Positions 14,808 through 22,339 of a stretch of DNA of 34,306 nt are shown here, piece by piece. How positions within the stretch are numbered: position 1 is the stretch's first letter; every line of letters begins with the position of its first letter. Position numbers and translations under genes: made by a program. Below the pieces are notes generated by a model. It had not been told where the DNA came from, ran no database searches, and was given only the letters and a program-made list of their open reading frames with translations. This stretch comes from Lachnospiraceae bacterium (GTDB lineage: Bacteria > Bacillota > Clostridia > Lachnospirales > Lachnospiraceae), in assembly GCA_014804385.1 (NCBI GenBank), contig JAAUZW010000015.1, positions 106,287 to 140,592 of the forward strand, given 5' to 3'.

Positions 14808-16004
14808 TCAGCCGGCTATGATATCAGACAGCGGCTCATCTTCTGGGATGGTGAGATGATCCATGTTCATGTAGCGGCGTGTTCCCCATTGGGTCCCAGC
14901 CACATGGCGCAGTCTGGCACATACCAGCATCAGGGCACTCTGCCCATCCGGAAAGGCACCGATCGCCTTTGTCCGGCGTTTGATCTCACGATTGAGCCGC
15001 TCGATGGTGTTGTTTGTCCGTATCCGGCTCCAGTGCTGTGTGGGAAAGTCCATATAAGTAAGAGTTTCCTCTATGCCGTCCTGAAGCTTCTTTGCCGCGG
15101 AACCGAGTTTCATCTCCTTTAGTTTTTCTGTTACCCGAATGGCTTTCTCACGGGCGGCTTCTTTACTCTCCTGGGCATGGATGGCTTTCAGCATCATGGC
15201 AACTGACTTCATCTTATTACGCGGTGTGACAGAGAAGATGTTCCGGTAAAAATGGACGGTGCATCTCTGGTATCGGGCATCCGGAAATACCTCTGGTATG
15301 GTCTCCAGCATGCCAAGGTTCTTGTCACCGATGATCAGGCGGACACCAGTGAGCCCGCGTTCCTTGAGCCATACAAAGAAGGAACGCCAGCTTTCTTTAT
15401 CCTCTTTCATGCCTTCCGCCGCTCCGATGATCTCCCGGTATCCGTCGCTGCTGACACCAATGGCAACAAGGATAGAGACATTCCGGATCTCTCCGCCCCA
15501 GCTGCGCTTTAGATAAACGCCGTCTACATAGACATAAGGATAGTCACCGGACAGTGGGCGGCTGCGCCAGATCTCGATGTGCTCATAAGCTTTTTTGTTG
15601 AGATTGCTTATGGTTGTGGGAGACACCTTGGTACCCCACAATGCTTCTGTGATATCTTCTACACGACGCACGGATACCCCTGCAAGATACATCTCGATCA
15701 GGGCTTCTTCCACAGAAGATTCCCTGCGGCGGTAGCGTTCGATGATGGCAGTCTCAAAGGGAACGCCTTTGAGTTTGGGAACTTTCAGTTCCACCTCTCC
15801 TGCAGTGGTCTGTAAATTCCTTTTATAATGACCGGAACGGTAGCCCTGACGGTCACTGGAACGCTCGTACTTCTGAGCATTTACCAGTTCATCCGCTTCT
15901 TTGTCCAAAAGAGCATTGAGGGTTTCCTCCACACTGGAGCGGACAAGGTCTTTCAGATCGTGCTTTATTAAGTCTTCGTTTAGTTGTATAATGTTATCAG
16001 ACAT
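14808..16004 (-). CDS. IS256-family transposase
   Basis: Full-length 398-residue DDE transposase of the IS256/Mutator-like group. The catalytic acids can be placed in VYVDGVYLKR, LIIGDKNLGM and NTIERLNREIKRR, and the family block RTNNTIERLNREIKRRTKAIGAFPD is intact. The N-terminal part (DLVRSSVEETLNALLDKEADELV...RSGHYKRNL) is the usual DNA-binding region. The start ATG at 16004 has an AGGAGG-type ribosome site just upstream on the minus strand (CCTCCT on plus). The only gene in the element, it runs opposite to its neighbours and its composition is more GC-rich than the surrounding island, consistent with recent arrival. Confidence 0.95.
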   Translation of the reverse strand: MSDNIIQLNEDLIKHDLKDLVRSSVEETLNALLDKEADELVNAQKYERSSDRQGYRSGHYKRNLQTTAGEVELKVPKLKGVPFETAIIERYRRRESSVEEALIEMYLAGVSVRRVEDITEALWGTKVSPTTISNLNKKAYEHIEIWRSRPLSGDYPYVYVDGVYLKRSWGGEIRNVSILVAIGVSSDGYREIIGAAEGMKEDKESWRSFFVWLKERGLTGVRLIIGDKNLGMLETIPEVFPDARYQRCTVHFYRNIFSVTPRNKMKSVAMMLKAIHAQESKEAAREKAIRVTEKLKEMKLGSAAKKLQDGIEETLTYMDFPTQHWSRIRTNNTIERLNREIKRRTKAIGAFPDGQSALMLVCARLRHVAGTQWGTRRYMNMDHLTIPEDEPLSDIIAG

Positions 16005-16090
16005 GGTTTATGCCTCCTTTAGTAGGTTTTGTGTGGTAACTTAATTCTACCAAACGGCATAGACCATGTCTATTTTCTATGAAACTATAT

Positions 16091-16115
16091 TTTGCGAAAT
16101 CTATTATACGTTATC
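16091..16115. repeat. IS256 element right terminal inverted repeat
   Basis: Read on the minus strand it begins GATAACGTATAATAGATTTC, matching the left end at 16 of 25 positions. It sits upstream of the transposase start. Confidence 0.75.
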
Positions 16116-16123
16116 ATTTTGCC
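16116..16123. repeat. Right 8-bp target site duplication of IS256 element
   Basis: ATTTTGCC, identical to 14746-14753, immediately follows the right terminus and continues into the rest of the interrupted repeat. Confidence 0.85.
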
Positions 16124-16155
16124 TCAAAGAATCTTCCGGGGTGAAATGAAAAAGC

Positions 16156-16206
16156 TTTTTGCTTGAGAGTATCATACTAACTATACAGAAATATTAAAAG
16201 GTGGTA
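16156..16206 (+). repeat. Duplicated promoter/leader, copy 2 (upstream of GH3)
   Basis: Matches 14016-14069 closely with one base deleted and a few substitutions. Similarity fades but continues to the GAAGGAGGAA ribosome site. The inverted-repeat arm that forms a possible operator in copy 1 is altered here. Confidence 0.8.
16159..16187 (+). promoter_or_regulatory. Putative sigma-A promoter of GH3 gene
   Basis: TTGCTT at 16159-16164 and TATACA at 16182-16187 with the optimal 17-base spacing. It lies inside the duplicated leader, 67 bases before the GH3 start. The matching promoter before the antitoxin has an 18-base spacer. Confidence 0.5.
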
Positions 16207-16253
16207 TAGTGTTAGAAAACATGAAAAAGCAGAATGATGACGAAGGAGGAAAA

Positions 16254-18794
16254 ATGAACAAAAATAAAAAAATCGGAATTGCGGCGGTAATAGCGCTTGT
16301 CGCCATTATTTGTGCATTTGCACTTATCAATAAAAATTCTTCTGTGAACACGCCGGATGAAAATCTTGCGAATGTACAAGTGGAAACAGAGCAGCCGGAC
16401 GATTCTCAGGAAGAGGAGGCGAAAGAAACAGAGGAAGCGGAAGAACCTGTTGAATTACCGGAGCCTGACAAGAGTGTGTACATGGATGCCACTCAGGATA
16501 CTGAGGTGAGAATCGACGCCCTGATGGCACAGATGACATTGCAAGAAAAAGTAGCGCAGATGGTGCAGCCGGACCAGGCGGCGATCTCGCTTACGGATAT
16601 TGCGGAATATAACGTTGGTTCTATTCTCAGCGGCGGCGGTTCCGCACCCGGCGGTGGTAATACGGTAGTTCATTGGCAGAATAATGTGGACAACTTGAAA
16701 TATGCATCTATTACGCAGACGCGGCTTGGCATTCCCCTGCTTTATGGTGTGGATGCTGTACATGGACATAATAATGTAGCTAATGCAACAATGTTCCCGC
16801 ATAATATCGGGCTGGGAGCAACGGATGATGAGGAACTGATGGAGCGCATCGGTGCGGTCACCGCCAGAGAGGTAAGGGCCACAGGGATCCAGTGGACTTT
16901 TGCGCCCACACTGGGAAATGCCCGAAATGAGCTCTGGGGAAGAACTTATGAGTGCTATGGCGAAGATGTGGATATTGTCACAAGGATGGGAGCCGCTTAT
17001 GTGAGAGGGCTTCAGGGGGAAGCCGGAACGGATGCGTTTCTGGATGCCGACCATATTCTTGCCACCGCAAAGCATTATATTGGGGAAGGATATACGGCAG
17101 GCGGACAGAATCAGGGCGATGTTGTGATGGATGAGGCAGAATTTGACAAGCTGCTTCATGATTCCCTGTTAGACCCCTACATGGCTGCCCTGGACGAAGG
17201 GGCGCTCACTGTCATGGTATCTTACAATAGTGTTAACGGTGAGAAATGTCATGAGAGCGATTACCTCATTAACGAAGTATTAAAAGGAGAACTGGGCTTT
17301 AATGGTCTGGTGGTCAGCGATTATAACGGCGTACAGCAGGTAAGCGGATCAGACTATAATGACAGGGTTGCGCATGGCGTCAATGCGGGCATCGATTTGT
17401 TTATGCAGCCAAATGACTGGCAACAATTTATGGATGCGCTTGTGGAGGTGGTAAATGAGGGAAAAGTATCCCAGGACAGAGTGGATGATGCTGTCCGAAG
17501 AATTCTGCGTGTGAAGTTTGAGGCAGGGCTTTTTGAAGAGACAATCGGTGCAAAGCGTGAAGTGGAACTGATTGAGGCATTCGGCGGTGAGGAAAACAGG
17601 GCAGTTGCAAGAGAAGCGGTGCGTAAATCCCTCGTCCTTCTCAAAAATGACAATGTGGGCGGCAAGACGGCCATGGAAGCTCTTGACGGTTCGAAAAATA
17701 TACTGGTGGCAGGTTCAAAAGCAGATAATATAGGTGTGCAGTGTGGCGGATGGACAATCTCATGGCAGGGAAGCAGGGGAAATATTACCGAGGGGACCAC
17801 ACTTTTGACCGCGCTGCAGAATGCGGCGGATGGAAAGAACATTATTTTCAGTGAAAAAGGCGAAGTGTCCGCAGATACAGATGCGGTCATCGTGGTAGTG
17901 GGTGAAGATCCCTATGCGGAGACGCAGGGCGACAGAAGCTTCTCCAACCTGACGATCACCAATGATGACAAAAACATGATCAATGATTTAAAGGCATCTC
18001 TGGCAGCGGCGGGCAAAGAGGATATTCCTGTCATTGCGGTTTTATTTACCGGCCGTCCGGTTACCATTGCAGACTATGTGGAAGATTTTGACGCCATTGT
18101 GGCGGCGTGGCTTCCGGGAACAGAGGGAGACGGTATTGCAGATGTACTGTTGGGAGATTACGATTTTACCGGAACACTCACTTATACATGGCCGTGGTAT
18201 GCGTCGGATATCGAGACCAAGTTTGATAAAGACAGTGAAGATCTGATTCTCTTTAGGAAAGGAACCGGCCTTAACAAATCCGGTGCCAGCCTGAAGGCGG
18301 AAGGCACTACCGTTATCAATACAAAACCTGAAAAAACAGAGGAAGAGCTTGCCTATATACAGGAAGGCATAATTGATCTGAGCTCCACAGGATATGTACT
18401 GGAGGCGGAGAATTATACGGAGGATTCCTATCTGGTAGAGCGGGGAGATGCCAATAATATTTCCTATGTGGATGGCTGGTCCGGCGAATGGGCAAATGCA
18501 AAATGGAATGTGCTGATACCCGAGACAGGTAAATATAAGCTGCATTTCTATATTGCGGCTGCAAAGGATTCCGGGACAGTGTCTATCTATTACGCACCCG
18601 GAGCGATTACGGATGACGGTGCGGCAAATAAGACGGCGGTGCCCATGACTAAGACTGCCGACCTTTTGGATTATCAGGATTTTACAATAGATATGTCCCT
18701 GGAGAAAGGCGGATATGAATTTAAATTTATGAATAGTACGGCAGACGGAGCGGATTTCAGACTGGACCGTATTGAATTTGAATATATGGACTAA
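16254..18794 (+). CDS. Cell-surface glycoside hydrolase family 3 (beta-glucosidase/exo-glucanase type)
   Basis: An 846-residue exported glycosidase. The start MNKNKKIGIAAVIALVAIICAFAL is a signal peptide or membrane anchor without a clear lipobox, followed by an acidic linker (EQPDDSQEEEAKETEEAEE). The GH3 barrel shows GVDAVHGHNNV, KHYIGEG and the nucleophile motif VVSDYNG with Asp356. The GH3 C-terminal sandwich domain follows (ILVAGSKADNIGVQCGGWTISWQG...), then a CBM6/35-like module at the end (VLEAENYTEDSYLVERG...FRLDRIEFEYMD). The layout resembles exo-acting beta-1,3/1,4-glucanases. ATG 16254 behind AAGGAGG is preferred to the track start at 16209. The stop overlaps the end of the convergent channel gene. 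Substrate specificity is inferred. Confidence 0.9.
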   Translation: MNKNKKIGIAAVIALVAIICAFALINKNSSVNTPDENLANVQVETEQPDDSQEEEAKETEEAEEPVELPEPDKSVYMDATQDTEVRIDALMAQMTLQEKVAQMVQPDQAAISLTDIAEYNVGSILSGGGSAPGGGNTVVHWQNNVDNLKYASITQTRLGIPLLYGVDAVHGHNNVANATMFPHNIGLGATDDEELMERIGAVTAREVRATGIQWTFAPTLGNARNELWGRTYECYGEDVDIVTRMGAAYVRGLQGEAGTDAFLDADHILATAKHYIGEGYTAGGQNQGDVVMDEAEFDKLLHDSLLDPYMAALDEGALTVMVSYNSVNGEKCHESDYLINEVLKGELGFNGLVVSDYNGVQQVSGSDYNDRVAHGVNAGIDLFMQPNDWQQFMDALVEVVNEGKVSQDRVDDAVRRILRVKFEAGLFEETIGAKREVELIEAFGGEENRAVAREAVRKSLVLLKNDNVGGKTAMEALDGSKNILVAGSKADNIGVQCGGWTISWQGSRGNITEGTTLLTALQNAADGKNIIFSEKGEVSADTDAVIVVVGEDPYAETQGDRSFSNLTITNDDKNMINDLKASLAAAGKEDIPVIAVLFTGRPVTIADYVEDFDAIVAAWLPGTEGDGIADVLLGDYDFTGTLTYTWPWYASDIETKFDKDSEDLILFRKGTGLNKSGASLKAEGTTVINTKPEKTEEELAYIQEGIIDLSSTGYVLEAENYTEDSYLVERGDANNISYVDGWSGEWANAKWNVLIPETGKYKLHFYIAAAKDSGTVSIYYAPGAITDDGAANKTAVPMTKTADLLDYQDFTIDMSLEKGGYEFKFMNSTADGADFRLDRIEFEYMD

Positions 18795-19747
18795 GCATGA
18801 TAAAGCAAGATATCCCCTTCTTCTATTATAATGCTGTCCGAAGGCAGAATGACAGCGCCTTTTCGCACGAAGGCAATCACGTCGATTCCAAAGGCCGATT
18901 CTATTCGCCGCACCGATTGATTCAGAAAAGGGCTGTCATTGTCTACGGTAATGCTGACCGTTCCCTTGACACTGGTGTTTATCTTATTTTGGCCCTGAAG
19001 CTGTGTATACTGTTCCACAAATCCCGCTGAAATGATACCGGTAGGAATTGCCACCGCGCCTACACCTAAAAAGGATATAAAAATTGCCATGATCCTTCCC
19101 AGAGCGGTTATCGGGTAAATATCACCATAACCTACCGTAAGTATGGTTGATATGCTCCACCACATACCTGAAAACGCATTATTAAAAACATCCGGCTGTA
19201 CTTCATGCTCCGCACTGTACATACACAAAGAAGAGGCCGTCATCAGCACCAGAATGATAAAGACTGATGAGATAATCTGATTTCTTTTTTCATACAAAAC
19301 AGATGTAATGACATTAAAGGAATCATAATAGGCGTTGATTCTGAACAGGTGGAATATTCTGACCACTCTCAGCATTCTGAATACAACAAATCCTGACAGG
19401 AAAAAGAAGGGCAGAATTGTGCACAGATCCACGATCCCGTCAAAAGAAAGGAGGAAGTGGAGTACCGCCTTTATTCCCGCTTGGTCAGGATAAAGATATT
19501 CCGCAGTCCATATCCTCAGAATATATTCTATGCAGAATATAACAACCGTAACCGCTTCTATGCCCCTGAAAATCGCGGTATACTGATCCAACTGCTCAAA
19601 GGTCTCCATAAACAGAATTGTAAGGTTCACCAGAATCGTTGCAACGATAAATATATCAAAGGCTCTGCTTATAAAATCATCCTTTTTGCCGATTTGTATG
19701 ATATCAAAAATACGTTTTTTTACTTTTTCATTAAAAAGCTTCTGCAT
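18791..19747 (-). CDS. Voltage-gated-type potassium channel
   Basis: A 318-residue six-helix ion channel. The selectivity filter is TVGYGD within SISTILTVGYGDIYPITALGR. The arginine-bearing voltage-sensor-like helix is FRMLRVVRIFHLFRI, preceded by helices such as FIVATILVNLTILFM and VVIFCIEYILRIW. After the pore comes a short cytoplasmic part ending VIAFVRKGAVILPSDSIIIEEGDILLYHA, which resembles a TrkA-C (RCK_C) ligand-binding domain. ATG 19747 (MQKLFNEKV) is preferred over the track's 19843, whose extra codons fall within a palindromic element. The stop codon overlaps the GH3 stop on the other strand, leaving no room for a terminator between them. Predicted role is potassium flux across the cytoplasmic membrane. 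Confidence 0.9.
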   Translation of the reverse strand: MQKLFNEKVKKRIFDIIQIGKKDDFISRAFDIFIVATILVNLTILFMETFEQLDQYTAIFRGIEAVTVVIFCIEYILRIWTAEYLYPDQAGIKAVLHFLLSFDGIVDLCTILPFFFLSGFVVFRMLRVVRIFHLFRINAYYDSFNVITSVLYEKRNQIISSVFIILVLMTASSLCMYSAEHEVQPDVFNNAFSGMWWSISTILTVGYGDIYPITALGRIMAIFISFLGVGAVAIPTGIISAGFVEQYTQLQGQNKINTSVKGTVSITVDNDSPFLNQSVRRIESAFGIDVIAFVRKGAVILPSDSIIIEEGDILLYHA

Positions 19748-20068
19748 ATTGATTTTCTGCTTCCTGTTCTTTCTTTTAAAGTAGTAACTACAGGGCAGAG
19801 CCCCGAAAAGCCTACGGCTTTCCGGGGTCGCTTCGCTCGTCAAATGAACGAAGATATATTTGCTCGAGCAAGCTCGGCATTTATATCTTCGTTCGCTTGA
19901 CTCTGCCCTTTGCGAATATTATATCATCTATAGGAGCATATTCAACCTGGTTTCGTTGACAATTCACTTGAAATGCGCTACCGTAATGCATAAATAGATG
20001 AACAATTGTTTCATGCGGACATATTTCTTGAAAAGAGATGTCCGCTGTTACGGGCAGGGAGTATCTCT
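19748..20068. other. Divergent intergenic region with compound palindrome
   Basis: About 320 bases between the channel gene and the next plus-strand gene. The main content is the nested palindrome at 19792-19909. The right part holds ordinary upstream sequence for the anchored protein, with a GGGAG ribosome site at 20057-20061. No gene is seen. Confidence 0.6.
19792..19909. repeat. Compound palindromic element (nested hairpins)
   Basis: Outer arms AGGGCAGAG (19792-19800) and CTCTGCCCT (19901-19909) enclose two further structures. One is a GC-rich hairpin, CCCCGAAAAGCC/GGCTTTCCGGGG around TAC (19801-19827). The other is a long arm pair, 19840-19858 with 19882-19900, complementary at 17 of 19 positions. 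The whole could fold as a three-way or cruciform structure. It looks like a small non-coding mobile repeat. Confidence 0.75.
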
Positions 20069-20800
20069 ATGAGAAAAACCATAAAAAATGCGGTAATTAC
20101 ATTACTGATTCTGACCTTAAGCGTTTCCACCGCTTTCTTGGCGTATTTGCATTTCTTCGCATCGGAGGAAGAGAAGCTTTCGGGAGAATGGACGGCAGAA
20201 CTTGACGTGACGGAACAGGCGGCCGTCACAGCCCTTGGCTGGCTGCAGGAAATAGAAGGCGTCTCTGTCTCTCTGGAGGATATGAAGTCTTATATGCATG
20301 GATTGACCATACAAGTCAATCTAGAGATAGAGCAGACAGGGAGTTCTGTAGGAACCTTCCAATGCAATGTTTCGCAGGAAAGCTATGATGCCTGCAAGCA
20401 GGCAGCCTATGAGGCGTTTGCCTCAGCATTTCAGGAACTCTTGGCCGAGAGGCTTCGCATGGCAGGCTATACGGGCAGCATGGAGGAGGAAGCGATCGAG
20501 GAACTGGTAACCGAAACCTTTGGGATGTCCACGGACTCCTATCTGATATCTTACGGCCCTGCCTTGCTGCCTTCCCTGGAAGATTTGCAGGCTGAGTATG
20601 ACGGCAGCGGCACTTATGAAGCAGCAGAAAATATTCTTACCAGACAGTTTGAGACCGGTCAGGGTGCCGTCACAAGGGTAGAATACTATATCCGGCAGGA
20701 TGCCGTTCTGATTCTGTCAGAGGAGATCGGTTCTGTTCCCGCCGGTTTTTCGGCAGATGATTATCCGGTGGTGTATACCTTAAAGCAGCCCACAGACTGA
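20069..20800 (+). CDS. Membrane-anchored hypothetical protein
   Basis: A 243-residue protein with a single N-terminal hydrophobic segment (AVITLLILTLSVSTAFLAYLHFF) and an outside domain rich in Glu and Ala. I recognise no named domain. The track start at 20006 is a TTG without support; ATG 20069 has GGGAG seven bases upstream and directly precedes the basic MRKTIKN signal-like start. It lies 16 bases before the D,D-carboxypeptidase-like gene, so the two are very probably an operon and the protein may work on or near peptidoglycan. That functional link is by context only. Confidence 0.75.
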   Translation: MRKTIKNAVITLLILTLSVSTAFLAYLHFFASEEEKLSGEWTAELDVTEQAAVTALGWLQEIEGVSVSLEDMKSYMHGLTIQVNLEIEQTGSSVGTFQCNVSQESYDACKQAAYEAFASAFQELLAERLRMAGYTGSMEEEAIEELVTETFGMSTDSYLISYGPALLPSLEDLQAEYDGSGTYEAAENILTRQFETGQGAVTRVEYYIRQDAVLILSEEIGSVPAGFSADDYPVVYTLKQPTD

Positions 20801-20816
20801 ACGGGAGGGAGATTCC

Positions 20817-22268
20817 ATGAAAACAATTCTTCAGAAAACTGTTTCTATGATATTGTCCGTAATACTGATCTGTTCCCTCCTGCCAATCAGGGCGGATGCA
20901 GGATTCGAAATTCCCGGGAGCTGCCGGGTAGAGACGGACACCGGCGATGCAGGTACGGTAAAAACACTGGATTATGCCTATGATAATAACACCTATTTTT
21001 CTCTGCGGGATATCGCTATGCTTCTTAAGGATACGGATAAATCGTTTTCTTTGGATATTACAGGCAATTCTGTCTTACTGAATCAGGGAAATGTTTATGC
21101 GTCCTTAGGCGTGGAAAATACCCTCTGGGAGGACAGCGAAAATCCGAATATTGCCCTGCGGCGAAATGAATTTAAGGTAGATGAAAAAACGGTATTTTAC
21201 TATACATTGATTATGCAGCTTCCTTCCGGCGATTATGACTGTTTCATGATGGCGGCGGATCTTGCTATGATTTTGGATGTGAATATCACCGTTCCCGAGG
21301 CGGGCATCCTGCAGATTCATACCCAGGAGACTTTTGACATCTCCCCTGCTGCGCTGGAAGAAGACGGGTACTTTTACGGCGTCAACAGTGTATTGACAGG
21401 AGATGCCGCTACCGGGGAAATCTATTACCAATATCAGGCGGATATGTCCTACCCTATAGCCAGTACTTCCAAACTAATGACGTGTCTTTTGACGATGGAT
21501 GCCATTTCGGCAGGGCAGATCAGCCTTGATGAGCAAGTTACTGTTTCGGATGGGGTGCAGGCACTTGCCGATTCAGACGATGGGGTGATTCCTTTAAAAG
21601 CCGGAGACCAGATTACCGTGCAGGAGCTTTTGGTGGGAGCCCTTCTGCCCTCCAGTAACGAATGCGCCCTGTGTCTGGCGGAATCCATTGCCGGTTCAGA
21701 GGAGGCTTTTGTTCAAATGCTGAATCAGAAAGCACAGGAGCTGGGACTTTCCCAAACAATCTTTTACAACAGCAACGGTCTGCCCATCTATACGGAGGAT
21801 TTTGTTCCCGCAAAGCTTCAGAACAGCATGAGCGCGGAGGATATGTTTCGGCTGGTGTCTTACCTTTTGAAGGTCTATCCGCAGATCACGGATATCACTT
21901 CTATGGAAGAGGCAGCCTTAGAATCTCTCGACCTTGAAGTGAAAAATACCAACCCGCTTCTGCGCAATCTGCCGGAAGTCACAGGATTGAAGACAGGAAC
22001 TACCAACAAAGCCGGAGCCTGTCTGGTCACATCCCTGACTGCGGATAGCGGAAGCATGGAGCATGATTTGGTTGTGATTGTTTTGGGCACTGAGGACTCC
22101 ATAGAGAGGAGCCGTGTTTCGGGATTGCTGGCAAGGTACGCCCTGAATACTTTTGAGGCGGGGATAGAAAGCACGGAATCCGGGGGATCTGTTCTGCATT
22201 CCGGGAATTTACCCATACACGCCGAAGCGGCGGTGGATCAGATTATTCGGACGGCAAGAAAGCGGTAA
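20817..22268 (+). CDS. D-alanyl-D-alanine carboxypeptidase-like serine hydrolase
   Basis: A 483-residue exported penicillin-binding-protein-type hydrolase (peptidase S11). It has a signal peptide (MILSVILICSLLPIRADAG), then a beta-rich region around residues 45-170 resembling the copper-amine-oxidase N-like cell-wall domain (YFSLRDIAMLLK), then the catalytic domain. Active-site motifs are complete: Ser216-Thr-Ser-Lys219 (SxxK), Ser279-Ser-Asn281 (SxN) and Lys392-Thr-Gly394 (KTG). It would trim the terminal D-alanine from peptidoglycan stem peptides at the outer face of the membrane. No C-terminal amphipathic anchor is obvious. It follows the anchored unknown gene by 16 bases. Confidence 0.9.
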   Translation: MKTILQKTVSMILSVILICSLLPIRADAGFEIPGSCRVETDTGDAGTVKTLDYAYDNNTYFSLRDIAMLLKDTDKSFSLDITGNSVLLNQGNVYASLGVENTLWEDSENPNIALRRNEFKVDEKTVFYYTLIMQLPSGDYDCFMMAADLAMILDVNITVPEAGILQIHTQETFDISPAALEEDGYFYGVNSVLTGDAATGEIYYQYQADMSYPIASTSKLMTCLLTMDAISAGQISLDEQVTVSDGVQALADSDDGVIPLKAGDQITVQELLVGALLPSSNECALCLAESIAGSEEAFVQMLNQKAQELGLSQTIFYNSNGLPIYTEDFVPAKLQNSMSAEDMFRLVSYLLKVYPQITDITSMEEAALESLDLEVKNTNPLLRNLPEVTGLKTGTTNKAGACLVTSLTADSGSMEHDLVVIVLGTEDSIERSRVSGLLARYALNTFEAGIESTESGGSVLHSGNLPIHAEAAVDQIIRTARKR

Positions 22269-22274
22269 TTCTTA

Positions 22275-22303
22275 TTGCCTTATGCTTATGGGATTGCTAT
22301 ACT
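22275..22303 (+). promoter_or_regulatory. Putative sigma-A promoter of hybrid kinase gene
   Basis: TTGCCT at 22275-22280 and TATACT at 22298-22303 with 17-base spacing, 37 bases before the kinase ATG. It begins a few bases after the preceding gene's stop, suggesting separate transcription of the kinase. Confidence 0.5.
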
Positions 22304-22339
22304 TACTATAGTTTAAACAAAATAGGTGAGGAACTATCT

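Larger units (their letters stand above)
14754..16115 (-). mobile_element. Complete IS256-family insertion sequence (1,362 bp)
   Basis: The element has one intact transposase gene on the minus strand, terminal imperfect inverted repeats and an 8-bp target duplication. The left end begins GATAGTGTCAAG; the right end, read on the other strand, begins GATAACGTATAA; 16 of the first 25 bases agree, including TTTCGCAAA. A second matched block, GCCGTTTGG, lies just inside both ends. It interrupts a 41-bp repeat of which an uninterrupted copy survives 0.9 kb away, confirming the insertion point. All parts appear intact, so the element may still be mobile. Confidence 0.88.
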
